The notes beneath the pieces were generated by a model. It saw nothing but the letters and a program-made list of their open reading frames with translations. It was not told the origin of the DNA and searched no databases. Made by a program: the position numbers and the translations under genes. From positions 1,081,769-1,106,440 of the forward strand of contig SCFE01000049.1 of the NCBI GenBank assembly GCA_004352715.1: 24,672 nt of DNA, given 5' to 3'. This document shows positions 11,478 to 19,348 of this stretch, in pieces. Numbering within the stretch: position 1 is the first letter of the stretch; each line of letters begins with the position of its first letter. This stretch comes from Hofstenia miamia (taxonomy: Eukaryota; Xenacoelomorpha; Acoela).

Positions 11478-14400
11478 TACACTAATTTTTTAATTTCAAA
11501 ATAGAAACCACAAAGTACATTTAGAAAACAGAAATCATAATCATTCATAACCAGGATGTAGAATGGGAATGGTCAAGCAATCTCCATCAAATTTTGTAAG
11601 AAAAAATTTTGCGGAAATATCAATATTCACAAACAAACTATGCTTTTTTAGTTTTCCTAACAAATATATGCCAAATTCGGACGATGCCAATGGGAATTCA
11701 AATGTATTATTGCTTTAGACGATCAAAATAATTCGCTTTTATTGTATTTCCTTGCAAAAGACAATTTTTCCAATTCTTCCTTCTAGATCAAGAAAATAAC
11801 AGTTAGGTTCTTTATCTCTAAGATCCATTAATTTTGGCTTCTGATACTTAGATAACAGTCCACAAGTAACATCGCTTTCATGAATTCTGCGGACAGCTTG
11901 AGATAATGGAGAATTCGCTGAGTTAACTTTTTTTCGCAAAAACCGCATGAAATTTTCAAACTTAACACAAGAAAAAACTTCGATACAACCAAAACGGTGT
12001 ACATCTTCCACCAAGGGAGTTAACGAGTGCACGTTGTATACAATGAAGCCCTCACCATATAGATGTCTAGATTGTTCGATAAATATTGCCACCAAATCTT
12101 TGGCATAATTAAGGTATTCAGTGGAATTTGAATAAACGGGATGAGCTAGAATGCGCCAAATAGTAAAATAGAGTAAAAAATGCTTGCGAATTTCTATAGG
12201 AAGCACTCGTCGCAAAATAATGAGACCAATATATAATTAGAATAGTTGGAATTCAGTAGCTTTCCAAATTCCAACATCTTGGTTTTCTAAGCAAAAATAA
12301 TAAAATTGCAATTAAATTGAATTTTGAATGACAAAAGACGTCTTAAGAAATGAACAACTACTTATCTAAAAAACTCAGATGAAACAACTTATAATGATGT
12401 ATACGGTTGATAGATGATCGGAGTAAAACATTAGGAGGACAACCATTTGTCCATTTTTTCAGCATCCTTTGCATAAAAGGTGTAAATAGTCATGCGGAAA
12501 ATCTGCAACTATATTAATTGATATATTTAGCAATGGGAATCTACCATTATGGTGCGCCTCATCTATATCTGAACGAAAAGATCCCTCCGTTCTCAATTGA
12601 TTTGAGGTACAAGGAAATCTTACGCCCGTTCCTGTTACATGTATTTGCCTTCCTGAATGCATCGATCGTATCCGTGATAGCCAGAATAGTATTTAATCAT
12701 TTTAATTATACATCTAGCATGGGCATCACAGCACGTCGAGTGGATTTGGATTGCTATTTTATTATCGTTGGGGCCAGGGGCGTATCCAGGATTTTGAAAA
12801 GGGGGGGTACAAAAATTAATTAATTTTTTGGGCCTACCACGAAGATTATGCATATTCAACGCAAAGAAATATAATAATCATAAATAGTATAATCATGGTC
12901 GCATGTAATATTATCGATAATTTCATCTTCGCTTTCATATTCATTTTCGTTAATCCCGAAGTTTGATATCCCACATTTTGATATACCGTGACGTCCTAAA
13001 ATTGAATTCAGTAAAACTGAACAGGTACAGATTATTATAAAACTCAACAGTGACACAAACAGTATTATTAGTGTACGCATCTTCTACATGGTTTACTTCT
13101 ATCAGTACAGTGAAATGACAGAACAATATACAGGCACTGCTAAAAACAACATTTTTCTGATCTTTACACTAATGTTTTTACCAGAGACCGTTAGGAGTTA
13201 AGAAAACCTATTACAACTGAAACCGTGAGTTGTGCTGCGTCTTATACAAATCAATCACGGAGTCGTAATTCAGTGGAATGTCCTTGTGTATTGCCAGCAA
13301 AGTCAATCCAGTCAAACGTGCTTCACTCATTGTTGAACGGAGGTACGTTTTCACTTGACGAAGCTTGCTGAACGACCGCTCTGCAGTCGCCGAAGTTACT
13401 GGGATTGAAGCAAACACTTTCAGTAGGATATAGATATTAGGATATAGGTCAGAATTACACGACTTCAGGGCTGCCGCAATGCTTGAAGGACAATCTTTTT
13501 TTGGAATTGAATACCATTTTCGCTGCCATCTGTAGAATTCCATCATACAAGTATCAAGACTATCTGGTAGTATGGATTTATATTTTTCAAAGATATGTTT
13601 CATATCTTCCACCATGACATCGGCAACTCGATCTGGTATGAAGTTTGACATAGATAGGGCAGTTTTTGAAGATTCACTGAAGCGATCGTTCATCTGTGAG
13701 ATGATTGTATCAAGCAAATGATACCATGTAGCTTTTCTGTAATAATCAGATGCTGATGAAGAAGGCACATTCGAATGATATTTTTGCTCCTCATTAATAC
13801 GCCTTCTCTTAATGACGAATTTGTCCATCTCCGTAGCAAAACCTCGCTCCTTAGTCCAACGTGAAACAGTGAATTAATGCACTTGAAGGACAGTCACAGT
13901 AAAATCTATAACGATGTGAATGGCTCACGAGTGAAAACTCCCAGCCACAAGTGACAGCCAATAGTTGCATTGTACACTGATCGCCCGCAAGTATCTGTGA
14001 CATGTGCATTACAAGTCACTAAGTCAGTCATAAACTTATGTATTAAAATCATATCTCTCAGAGGGGGGGGGGNGTCACTAAGTCTGTGTTTGACGAATGG
14101 CTATCGGTAAGAAAGCAACGTCACACTCTGACACAAGACTCCCAGGCAAATCAAGGACTAAAGCTCAACTCCACAGAATGTATTGAGAATTGATGTTTGA
14201 GTGCATTTTCCTTCTTCATAAACTTATGTGTTAAAATCATATCTCTCAGAGGGGGGGGGCGTTCCCCCGTGTCCCCCTCCTTGGATACGCCACTGGTTGG
14301 GGCAGTATCCATTATTTTCAAAAACATCTTTTTCAAAAACATTTTGGTATAAAAAAAATCATCTGGCTCGCTCTTACTAAAAGCAAAATAAAGAACAAAT

Positions 14401-17400
14401 ACAAAAACAGGAGATGCACTTCCCAAAACAAATCAAAAAAAAAACTGCAGTAGAGCTGAGAAATAGAGCAACCCTATCAATATTAATGTGCATGTGATTT
14501 TTATTAATCGTGGGGGCATTATAGAGAATATGAAATCTTATCCTTTTGCGACTCCGAAATTGAAATAATATCCATCGAGACAAAAAAAAAAAGTTATTTA
14601 TTAAGAGCAAGGAGTGCGCGAACATCAAATTGTAATTGTGAATGATAAACACGTTATATTTTTAGATATCTATGGGTATGTGAAACACAGATTTTACATT
14701 TATATACCCTCTCTTTCTATTTCACAGCCTATGCGTCTTCGGAAACTGAGAGAGAATGATCAGTATCTTTGCAGTGCCCGTATAAGAACTCAAACGCACT
14801 CTCTCTCTCTCTCTCCTCCTGCATTTCGATGCTTCTAGGTGTTAGAGATAAAAATGAGGGTGAAAGGGAAGAATGAGAAATATTGTTATCATGAGAAGGA
14901 GATGAACAAAAAACGAGGGTGTTAGTATTGTTGACAAGTATTTGTGATATCAAACGCAGAGAAAAACAAGCTTTGTGTTGCTGTTTACCTTTTAAACACA
15001 TGCTAAAAGCAAATTTACAAATAGGCAAAATAAAAAGAAAAAAAAAAAATTAATTAATAAAAAAAATATAGAAAAAAAAAAAAAATATAATTTTTGTAAT
15101 ATCGCTAACACATAAACATTTAAATACATATGTATCGTATATTTTCTGTTCTTTATAAAGAGAAAGTAAAATTAAAATGTCAAATACCATATTTATATTT
15201 ATTTAAATAAATTGAAATTTAATTAAATTATATTCCTAGAATACACAATCAATAAGCTTTAAATGTAAAAACATGAGAATGTATTTTTATTCCATCTTAT
15301 TTATATAAATCCTCCCAACATTCAAATAAAGTAGGAAAGGTCGCTAGATTTCAATGAAATAATAAATTATTGAAAACATGGATATTTTCTCTAAATATTA
15401 AATTATAAGTTTCAAATTTTCAACATGTGTGAAAGTTGTAATGCTATTTGACAATAAAACCAATTAACCCATCATGTTTCATTTACAAAGATTTCAAAAA
15501 CTGGGTATAAGTAGTAGTGATAATTTTTTAGCATTGCTGTAGTAATTCAAATTATGAAATATTTTTCAGTTGCTCACAATACTATACTTTATATTTTTCT
15601 TCCTTCATCAGGTCTTACCGAAATTCTTTATACATAATGATATTTATAATTATCAATGGTGGCTGTAATTATAGTGTTTCTATGGCATATTTAATTGTTA
15701 CAATAATTTAAGGAAATACTCAAGAAATACTCAAATTTAAATTCATTGTTTTTCGATAGATGCATATCAAAAAAAATTTGGTAACATCCAAGGAATATTC
15801 CCACATTTAATAATTTTTTAAATTTTAGGATTAAAGAAAAATTGTAAAAAAACAATTACCCTCTGTCCTAAAAGTCTGGTCACATCAATATAAAAAGGTT
15901 TAAGTGGATGAATTTTTTTATTATCAACAAAACAGGAATAAAAATGACAATGATATATGTAACTAAACAAATCTATTTCCACCAAAAGTTAAAGAAATTT
16001 AGCGACGCACTTTTGTTTGGTCCACCACAAACTTCATAATATTCTGTTGAGATAATGGAGGACGTGAAACTTTCTTGCATATTTTCATTTTTAGGGCTTT
16101 ACGTGTTCTGTATGCAACATCGTGAGAGCTGTTTAGTAGTCTGCCTAATCTGCGACACGTGCTGTTGCGTCGCCTATTTATTCGAATTAGCTCCTCAGTC
16201 CGATTTTGGAATACTGGGTCTTTCACTTTACTGGGTCGGCCACTTCGTTGTTGTGATTTTAACAGACCTCGTTCTTGATATCTCCGTTTTAATCGCGATG
16301 GATATTCTCGAGTAATGTGATATTCCTGGCACAGATCTTGTAGTGATTCATCTCCAACATTGTCCTTTATTCTCTGATAGCGTAATAAAATGTCCAACCT
16401 GTCTCTTTCGGAAAGTTCACTATTTCTGTTTTCTCTATTCATTTTTCGTGCAAATGATTTTTATCAACTACACCAAGTTAATTTATATGCGTAATCCAAT
16501 ACAACGATAATTTCGACCAATCACAAAACTATGTTGATAATCGATTTATAGTAACTACGTGAATGGAATTTCCAAGAATGGAATGGAATTTCCACTGCAC
16601 AGTAATTGATTAAAATTGATGTGACCAGACTTTTAGGACAAAGGGTACATGATAAACTTATAATTTATGAATTCATAGAATGTGATGGATGTTCTAAGAA
16701 TGTTCCAATTAAGTTCCTTATTCCATATATATCAAATTTGTTGATATATAAATAAAAATTTTCAAACATCAACTTCGGGCATGCAAGCACACTTGAATTT
16801 TGATAGTTAGCAAAAATGCAATTATTTGTAATCTTAAATCAACTAGTATTTTAATTACGAAAGTATAAAGATATATTGGAACATTCTTGGAATATATAAT
16901 AAACAGCTGTATTTGACAACACAATTATACCACTATCAATAATTTTTTAATGAATGGATCAATTTCATTTATAAATTTCATTTTAATCCTGCTATATTTT
17001 AATATAGGTACTGAAGAAAGCTGGTGTTTACAACCCTAAGACACTTTTTGGAGTAACTACTTTGGACGTGGTTCGCGCAAACACTTTCTTTTCCCAATTG
17101 AAGAATACCCAGTACGCCAATGTCCCTGTTGTAGGTGGTCATGCAGGTACAACAATTGTGCCTTTATTCTCAAAATCCACTCCATCAGCAACGTTTGGTG
17201 AAGAAGAACTTGCTAAAATGGTTCATCGTGTTCAGTTCGGTGGTGATGAAGTTGTTAAAGCCAAAGCTGGTGCTGGTTCAGCAACATTGTCAATGGCTTA
17301 TGCAGGTATATATGATTAAGGTTTTGTACTTTGATATATACTCCGTCTTCTTTTAACAATGACTAACTTTTCGTGATGCTACAAACATGGTTAAATGTTG

Positions 17401-18465
17401 TTTTAATTCTTAGACAAGAATCTCTGGATTTCTATATCCACAGAAATCCAATTAGATTCTCCGTCTTGGAAAAAATCATTTGCTATTATTTTCCAAATTT
17501 TATTTTAAATATATATGAATTATATTTCCTATATGTCAATCGATTTTTAAAAATGTTAATTATTGTTAAATTTTGACACCCGTCCAATTAAAGAATGGTT
17601 TTCCCATTTTGAATATTCATTAACAATTGACGATCTGATTTGGTGTAATGTTTCGAACTCATTTAAAAATTTGTTTCTAAGGGTTTTCATTTTTCAGGAC
17701 TATGTAATATGAGTTCTTTAATTAGCCATCTGGTCGCTTCATTAGCATACTGGCATATAGTTCCATTAAATATTTTTTTCAGAAGTATTGTTGACACACC
17801 GAGAAATATTTCTCTTTATTAAATCCTCATGTTTTTTGTAGCATAGTCCGAATAAATTCTATCAATTTTTTATTTCTTTGTGATTACTTGAGAAGGTGAA
17901 AATATGATTTGTTGCTTTTGTGTTTATTCACTGAATTTAGTGGTTTGCTAAAATTAAAAATACAACAGCTGTAGATAAATTTTTGTTTGAGTTGTTTCTA
18001 TTTTTGTCTATCAATAACAGTCAGTTCTGAATTTCAGCCAAAATTTAAATTGAGTTTTTATTGGATGTGATGTATTATATATTAGGAAATTTTTATTATA
18101 AAATTTCTCTATTTGTCTCTATGATTAAAAATTAATTGGTTTTCTAAAAATCATTATAATGTAAACAATTTTATATCCATAATGGAAATTTACAGTATTG
18201 ATATTTTTTAGGTGCACGTTGGGGTATTTCTGCTCTCAGAGCATTGAATGGTGAAGAGGGTATTGTGGAATGCAGTTTTGTTGAAAGTGATTTGACCGAT
18301 GCTGCATATTTTTCAACACCTATTTTGCTGGGGAAGAATGGTTTAGAGAAAAATTTAGGTATCCCTTCTGATCTCACTGCAAAAGAACAGGACATGATAA
18401 ATTCTGCAGTGAAAGAACTCCAAGGAAGTATAAAAAAGGGCATCGACTTTGTTCATAGCGCCTAA
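5643..18465 (+). CDS. MDH2: Mitochondrial malate dehydrogenase, 4 coding exons
   Basis: This enzyme oxidises malate to oxaloacetate with NAD+ in the mitochondrial matrix, in the TCA cycle and malate-aspartate shuttle. The join 5643-5902, 6318-6495, 17008-17305, 18212-18465 gives 329 residues, close to the usual length for mitochondrial MDH (about 335-340). The first ATG follows an in-frame TAG at 5622-5624. Residues 1-18 form a presequence-like stretch with an RAFSIST motif. The NAD-binding loop GASGGIG is at residues 24-30. The substrate arginines are in [11 protein letters not shown] (R97, R103) and LDVVR (R169), and D166 with H191 (GGHAG) form the catalytic pair. The C-terminal [18 protein letters not shown] and [19 protein letters not shown] blocks are intact. 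No stop or shift occurs, so it is probably functional. Introns are 415, 10512 and 906 bases. The second is packed with transposons. Confidence 0.96.
5903..6317 (+). other. MDH2: MDH2 intron 1 (415 bases)
   Basis: GT...AG intron. The acceptor is aaaatttag|T at 6317/6318. It is AT-rich and no element or gene is recognised in it. Confidence 0.9.
6318..6495 (+). CDS. MDH2: MDH2 coding exon 2
   Basis: It encodes residues 87-146, from [20 protein letters not shown] to [12 protein letters not shown]. It carries the two mobile-loop arginines (R97, R103) that bind the dicarboxylate substrate and the conserved NPVNS block. The donor is GAG|gtaaaa at 6496, a phase-0 border. Confidence 0.95.
6689..6970. 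repeat. Tandem duplication of the LINE 3' end, 141-base unit
   Basis: Copy 1 is 6689-6829 and copy 2 is 6830-6970. Both start aaatatcagtaaat and run through gtttgtgggtgtaaaagtac to the [11 protein letters not shown]-coding segment (read on the minus strand). They differ at a number of positions, so the duplication is not recent. Confidence 0.8.
6689..8200 (-). pseudogene. Decayed CR1/L2-like LINE, ORF2 3' part
   Basis: Reading right to left on the minus strand, a broken frame gives [13 protein letters not shown] (about 8030), [13 protein letters not shown] (about 7940), a [13 protein letters not shown] block (about 7880), then [13 protein letters not shown] (about 7600). Further on come the [11 protein letters not shown] and [20 protein letters not shown] segments and the end [18 protein letters not shown] (about 6930). 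These are reverse-transcriptase motifs in the right order plus the CR1/L2 C-terminus. There are many stops and several shifts, and no intact YADD is seen. It resembles the tail at 2066-2410. The last 141 bases are present twice (see the repeat entry). The 5' half (ORF1, endonuclease) is missing. Confidence 0.8.
8201..8848. other. Intronic, nothing recognised
   Basis: AT-rich with short unrelated open frames only. I see no transposon motif or RNA gene. Confidence 0.5.
8849..8971. repeat. Degenerate 11-base minisatellite (GGAATGTTCCA-like)
   Basis: About eleven units follow one another, nearly all 11 bases long: ggaatgtacct, ggagtgtggta, a 13-base unit, ggaatgttcca (8884), ggaatgttttc, attgtatgaca, gaaaatgtttc, gagaatgtttc, agaaatgttcc, agcagtgttca, aggcgtgtcaa. 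The core contains GAAnnTTC, the shape of a heat-shock element, but simple repeat origin is the safer reading. The open frames across it on both strands are by-products. Confidence 0.75.
8972..9789. other. Intronic, nothing recognised
   Basis: About 0.8 kb of AT-rich DNA without a supportable ORF, repeat or RNA gene. Confidence 0.5.
9790..10608. mobile_element. 819-base DNA element with perfect 21-base TIRs
   Basis: The ends 9790-9810 and 10588-10608 are exact reverse complements over 21 bases, beginning CAGGAATATTAA and ending TTCGGCA. Inside each end the TTTTCGGCAC-type motif recurs in both orientations, as subterminal repeats of DNA transposons do. No exact target duplication is visible: the left flank is acttgcaat and the right flank gacgtaatt, so the duplication has mutated or the family makes none. 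A minus-strand frame of 85 codons (10401-10144) inside has no clear match. Its FAILID segment faintly recalls the catalytic-core start of hAT transposases, but this is weak. It is probably a non-autonomous element of undetermined superfamily. Confidence 0.75.
10609..11540 (-). other. Possible further relic of the CACTA-like element
   Basis: Two minus-strand stretches look protein-like without being identifiable. One, about 10815-10622, is open and ends in a basic then acidic C-terminus ([17 protein letters not shown], then DDSESE and a stop). The other, about 11180-11000, reads [28 protein letters not shown]-like. They follow the CACTA-like transposase in the same orientation and could be its second gene or C-terminal extension. 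An (AT)n tract lies at 11443-11469. Confidence 0.3.
11443..11469. repeat. (AT)n microsatellite
   Basis: About 13 alternating AT pairs. Confidence 0.9.
12767..12774. repeat. Left 8-base target-site duplication of the hAT element
   Basis: GTTGGGGC stands directly before the left terminal repeat and again, identically, after the right one (14296-14303). Eight bases is the standard hAT target duplication. Confidence 0.9.
13211..13828 (-). CDS. hAT transposase C-terminal fragment (dimerisation domain)
   Basis: This is an open frame of 205 codons. Residues about 125-185 carry the hAT C-terminal dimerisation domain: [20 protein letters not shown], then [31 protein letters not shown]. The A-x(2)-S-F-S-x-L-x(2)-V-K-x-x-L-R-S-x-M pattern is typical of the ZMYM1-like group of hAT transposases. 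Complete hAT transposases have about 600-800 residues. The N-terminal zinc finger and most of the catalytic core are absent, and there is no room for them in the 1521-base element. The first Met is merely the first available one. It cannot be an active transposase, although the frame is unbroken. Confidence 0.88.
   Translation of the reverse strand: MDKFVIKRRRINEEQKYHSNVPSSSASDYYRKATWYHLLDTIISQMNDRFSESSKTALSMSNFIPDRVADVMVEDMKHIFEKYKSILPDSLDTCMMEFYRWQRKWYSIPKKDCPSSIAAALKSCNSDLYPNIYILLKVFASIPVTSATAERSFSKLRQVKTYLRSTMSEARLTGLTLLAIHKDIPLNYDSVIDLYKTQHNSRFQL
14036..14258. repeat. Duplicated cttatgt...poly-G segment with a single N
   Basis: The sequence around ttaaaatcatatctctcaga followed by a run of G occurs at about 14036-14072 and again at about 14222-14258 near the right end of the hAT element. 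The first copy ends in an N (14073) and is followed by gtcactaagt, which also occurs just before it (about 14011). This looks like either a partly duplicated hAT end or an assembly error at the poly-G tract. Confidence 0.7.
14296..14303. repeat. Right 8-base target-site duplication of the hAT element
   Basis: GTTGGGGC, identical to 12767-12774. Confidence 0.9.
14511..15858. other. Intronic, low-complexity, no gene seen
   Basis: It includes a (CT)n tract at about 14801-14815 and A-rich tracts at 15035-15085. The short open frames on both strands near 14600-15030 show no family features. The missing N-terminal part of the CACTA-like transposase might lie here but cannot be recognised. Confidence 0.5.
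15859..16645 (-). mobile_element. Tc1/mariner element, 787 bases, internally deleted
   Basis: The terminal inverted repeats are 15859-15889 and 16615-16645. They match over 31 bases with one difference: the left starts CCCTCTGTCCTAAAAG and the right, reverse-complemented, CCCTTTGTCCTAAAAG. TA dinucleotides flank both ends (15857-15858 and 16646-16647), the Tc1/mariner target duplication. Autonomous relatives are usually 1.2-2 kb and encode about 340 residues with a DDE/D core. Here only the DNA-binding half of the transposase remains. Confidence 0.93.
15999..16442 (-). CDS. Tc1/mariner transposase DNA-binding domain only, 147 codons
   Basis: The frame is open from ATG to stop. Residues about 10-60 form a first helix-turn-helix ([16 protein letters not shown], then [12 protein letters not shown]). 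Residues 68-72 are GRPSK, the GRPR-like linker or AT-hook between the two helix-turn-helix units. A second unit covers about 78-125, ending in basic residues before [14 protein letters not shown]. The start of the DDE catalytic core should follow, but the stop comes at residue 148 and only 140 bases remain to the element end. The product could still bind the terminal repeats and act as a competitor of full transposase, which is inference. It lies antisense in MDH2 intron 2. Confidence 0.85.
   Translation of the reverse strand: MNRENRNSELSERDRLDILLRYQRIKDNVGDESLQDLCQEYHITREYPSRLKRRYQERGLLKSQQRSGRPSKVKDPVFQNRTEELIRINRRRNSTCRRLGRLLNSSHDVAYRTRKALKMKICKKVSRPPLSQQNIMKFVVDQTKVRR
16696..16888. repeat. 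Small inverted-repeat unit with GGAACATTCTT arms and an internal hairpin
   Basis: A 14-base arm (aagaatgttccaat, ending at 16710) has its exact reverse complement at 16875-16888. Between them, 16726-16750 is a perfect 10-base hairpin TATATATCAA / TTGATATATA with a 5-base loop. The arms resemble the units of the minisatellite at 8849-8971. It may be a very small non-autonomous element. No target duplication was established. Confidence 0.5.
17008..17305 (+). CDS. MDH2: MDH2 coding exon 3
   Basis: It encodes residues 147-245 plus the first base of codon 246: [22 protein letters not shown] (D166, R169), the catalytic VVGGHAG (H191) and [16 protein letters not shown]. The acceptor is aatatag|GTA and the donor GCAG|gtatat at 17306. 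Confidence 0.95.
17306..18211 (+). other. MDH2: MDH2 intron 3 (906 bases)
   Basis: GT...AG intron with acceptor attttttag|GTGCACG. It is AT-rich and no repeat or gene is recognised. Confidence 0.88.
18212..18465 (+). CDS. MDH2: MDH2 terminal coding exon
   Basis: It completes Gly246 and encodes residues 247-329 and the stop: [43 protein letters not shown] and the lysine-containing C-terminal helix ending HSA. It ends in TAA at 18463-18465. Confidence 0.95.
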
Positions 18466-18530
18466 TTTCTGTGTTAGAATCTTATCTTCAATTTTGTGCA
18501 AAATGTACATAATAATTTTCACGATGTTTA

Positions 18531-18593
18531 CATACAATGTAAACTTTGCATTAGATAATAAATAATAATTGTTGACTTTTTTGTCGAACTGAT
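18531..18593. repeat. 63-base direct repeat, copy 1
   Basis: Starts catacaatgtaaactttgc and is exactly repeated at 19286-19348. The two copies bracket the first Penelope-like fragment with a single N at each junction (18594 and 19285). Confidence 0.9.
18557..18562 (+). promoter_or_regulatory. MDH2: MDH2 polyadenylation signal AATAAA
   Basis: AATAAA lies 92 bases after the stop, at the usual position for a short 3' UTR. The sequence holding it is repeated at 19286-19348 (signal copy at 19312-19317), so one of the two is probably an assembly duplicate. Confidence 0.65.
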
Positions 18594-18594
18594 N

Positions 18595-19284
18595 TAGTCA
18601 CTTCTTCCAGGTACTAGATTTGATATTAAATGGTCCTCATAGTACATTCTCTTCAACAGCTTTTCATCTGACTTTCTCACAATTAACCTTAATAAGAACA
18701 TGCAGATATATTTCGACTTACAAAGTCATCGTCCGTTTTACAAATTATTCCCTCTAAATTTACTAGATTTTACAATAATAATTATAATTTTTTAAATTTT
18801 AAAAAGTGGCAAGTTTAATTTATAAATATAGTCTTCTTTTGTGTTTAAACTTGGTTCCAAGGATTTTATAAAAATACTCTCAATAATTTTTAAATTACTT
18901 GATCTTGATGTCTGATGTGATGTTTGTTTCAAAATTTAGTTCGCACTTAATTAGATGATTCGATATATTAGAACTGGTCTCATGTTCTTTAATTCTTCTT
19001 GATAGTTGCCTACTAGAAAAACCAATATAATCTTCACCACAGGTGCATATTATTTGATAAATTATATTTGACTTATTGGTTTCTTCAGTTGTAGAATTTA
19101 ATTGCAATTTCGTTCTTAGTTTATGATTGTTATATATAAATATAACTTTTTCTTTAATTATTGATATTTTTCTGAGTTCTTTGACCATGTTTTCAGTGTG
19201 CAGTCCTCTATATTCGATCTTAAAACAATGTTCATAATTGTTTGATTTTTTTGGATCTTTTGTTCTTAATTAGAATGTCTTCTA
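18595..19284 (-). mobile_element. Penelope-like element fragment, copy A
   Basis: This 690-base fragment is almost identical to 20296-20985 (I see only a few differences, for example ggtctcat versus ggtgttat near 18977). It encodes the GIY-YIG end of a Penelope-like retroelement on the minus strand. Single Ns mark both edges. It contains nothing that copy B lacks, so it may be a misplaced or allelic contig rather than a second insertion. Confidence 0.75.
18895..19188 (-). CDS. GIY-YIG endonuclease domain of a Penelope-like element (copy A)
   Basis: This is an open frame of 97 codons. Residues about 42-85 read NIIYQIICTCGEDYIGFSSR, then QLSRRIKEH and SNHLIKC. IIY and YIG stand for the GIY and YIG motifs, the following R-x-L-x-x-R-x-x-E-H is the conserved catalytic helix, and the C-x-C before YIG with a later H and C fits the Penelope-type arrangement. 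In Penelope-like elements this nuclease nicks the target for reverse transcription and sits at the C-terminus after the reverse transcriptase. No reverse transcriptase is present here, so the element is 5'-truncated. The Met is just the first available start. Confidence 0.78.
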   Translation of the reverse strand: MVKELRKISIIKEKVIFIYNNHKLRTKLQLNSTTEETNKSNIIYQIICTCGEDYIGFSSRQLSRRIKEHETSSNISNHLIKCELNFETNITSDIKIK

Positions 19285-19285
19285 N

Positions 19286-19348
19286 CATACAATGTAAACT
19301 TTGCATTAGATAATAAATAATAATTGTTGACTTTTTTGTCGAACTGAT
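19286..19348. repeat. 63-base direct repeat, copy 2
   Basis: Identical to 18531-18593 and continuous with the following unique sequence (tatgcatttagt). This copy is therefore probably the true continuation of the MDH2 3' flank. Confidence 0.9.

Larger units (their letters stand above)
12775..14295 (-). mobile_element. Complete hAT element, 1521 bases, nested in the CACTA-like relic
   Basis: The left end is CAGGGGCGTATCCAGGA and the right end reads, in reverse complement, CAGTGGCGTATCCAAGGA. These are short imperfect inverted repeats of the hAT CAG-x-GGCG type. Exact 8-base duplications GTTGGGGC flank both ends. Poly-G tracts follow each end. Inside, on the minus strand, only the C-terminal part of a transposase remains (13828-13211), so this copy is internally deleted and could move only with help from a full relative. 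It sits inside the coding part of an older transposase, which dates the order of insertion. Confidence 0.92.
11545..14510 (-). pseudogene. CACTA/EnSpm-like transposase relic, split by a hAT insertion
   Basis: Minus-strand segments keep the order expected of one transposase family. [20 protein letters not shown] (about 14500-14440) comes first, then [10 protein letters not shown] (about 14365). The NNGY segment sits just before the hAT insertion. After it come [20 protein letters not shown] (about 12735-12675), LRTEGSFRS with [10 protein letters not shown] (about 12590-12550) and [13 protein letters not shown] (about 12500-12460). The next are [10 protein letters not shown]-stop-LYIG (about 12270-12230), the 158-codon frame 12215-11739 with [17 protein letters not shown], and [14 protein letters not shown] (about 11680-11640). 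This string matches my memory of animal transposases with the DUF4218-type end seen in CACTA/EnSpm elements. Frameshifts and stops make it dead. No terminal repeats were found. The superfamily name is less certain than the presence of a transposase. Confidence 0.65.
6496..17007 (+). other. MDH2: MDH2 intron 2 (10.5 kb), transposon-filled
   Basis: The donor is gtaaaa at 6496 and the acceptor is tttaatatag at 17007. Exons on both sides join without loss of conserved residues (AAE then [10 protein letters not shown]). It contains a LINE relic, a minisatellite, three DNA elements with terminal inverted repeats (one nested) and a CACTA-like relic. All coding relics read on the minus strand. Confidence 0.92.

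Noticed and set aside
12518-12823. + strand open frame of 101 codons
   Set aside because: It lies antisense to the CACTA-like transposase segments and runs into the hAT terminal repeat.
14614-15028. Open frames on both strands near the CT tract
   Set aside because: Low complexity, no motifs, and both strands equally open.
16055-16315. + strand open frame of 86 codons
   Set aside because: It is the antisense shadow of the mariner transposase fragment on the minus strand, which has clear helix-turn-helix and GRPSK features.
18531-19348. 63-base target-site duplication of a Penelope insertion
   Set aside because: Too long to be typical and marked by Ns at both joins; an assembly artefact is more likely.
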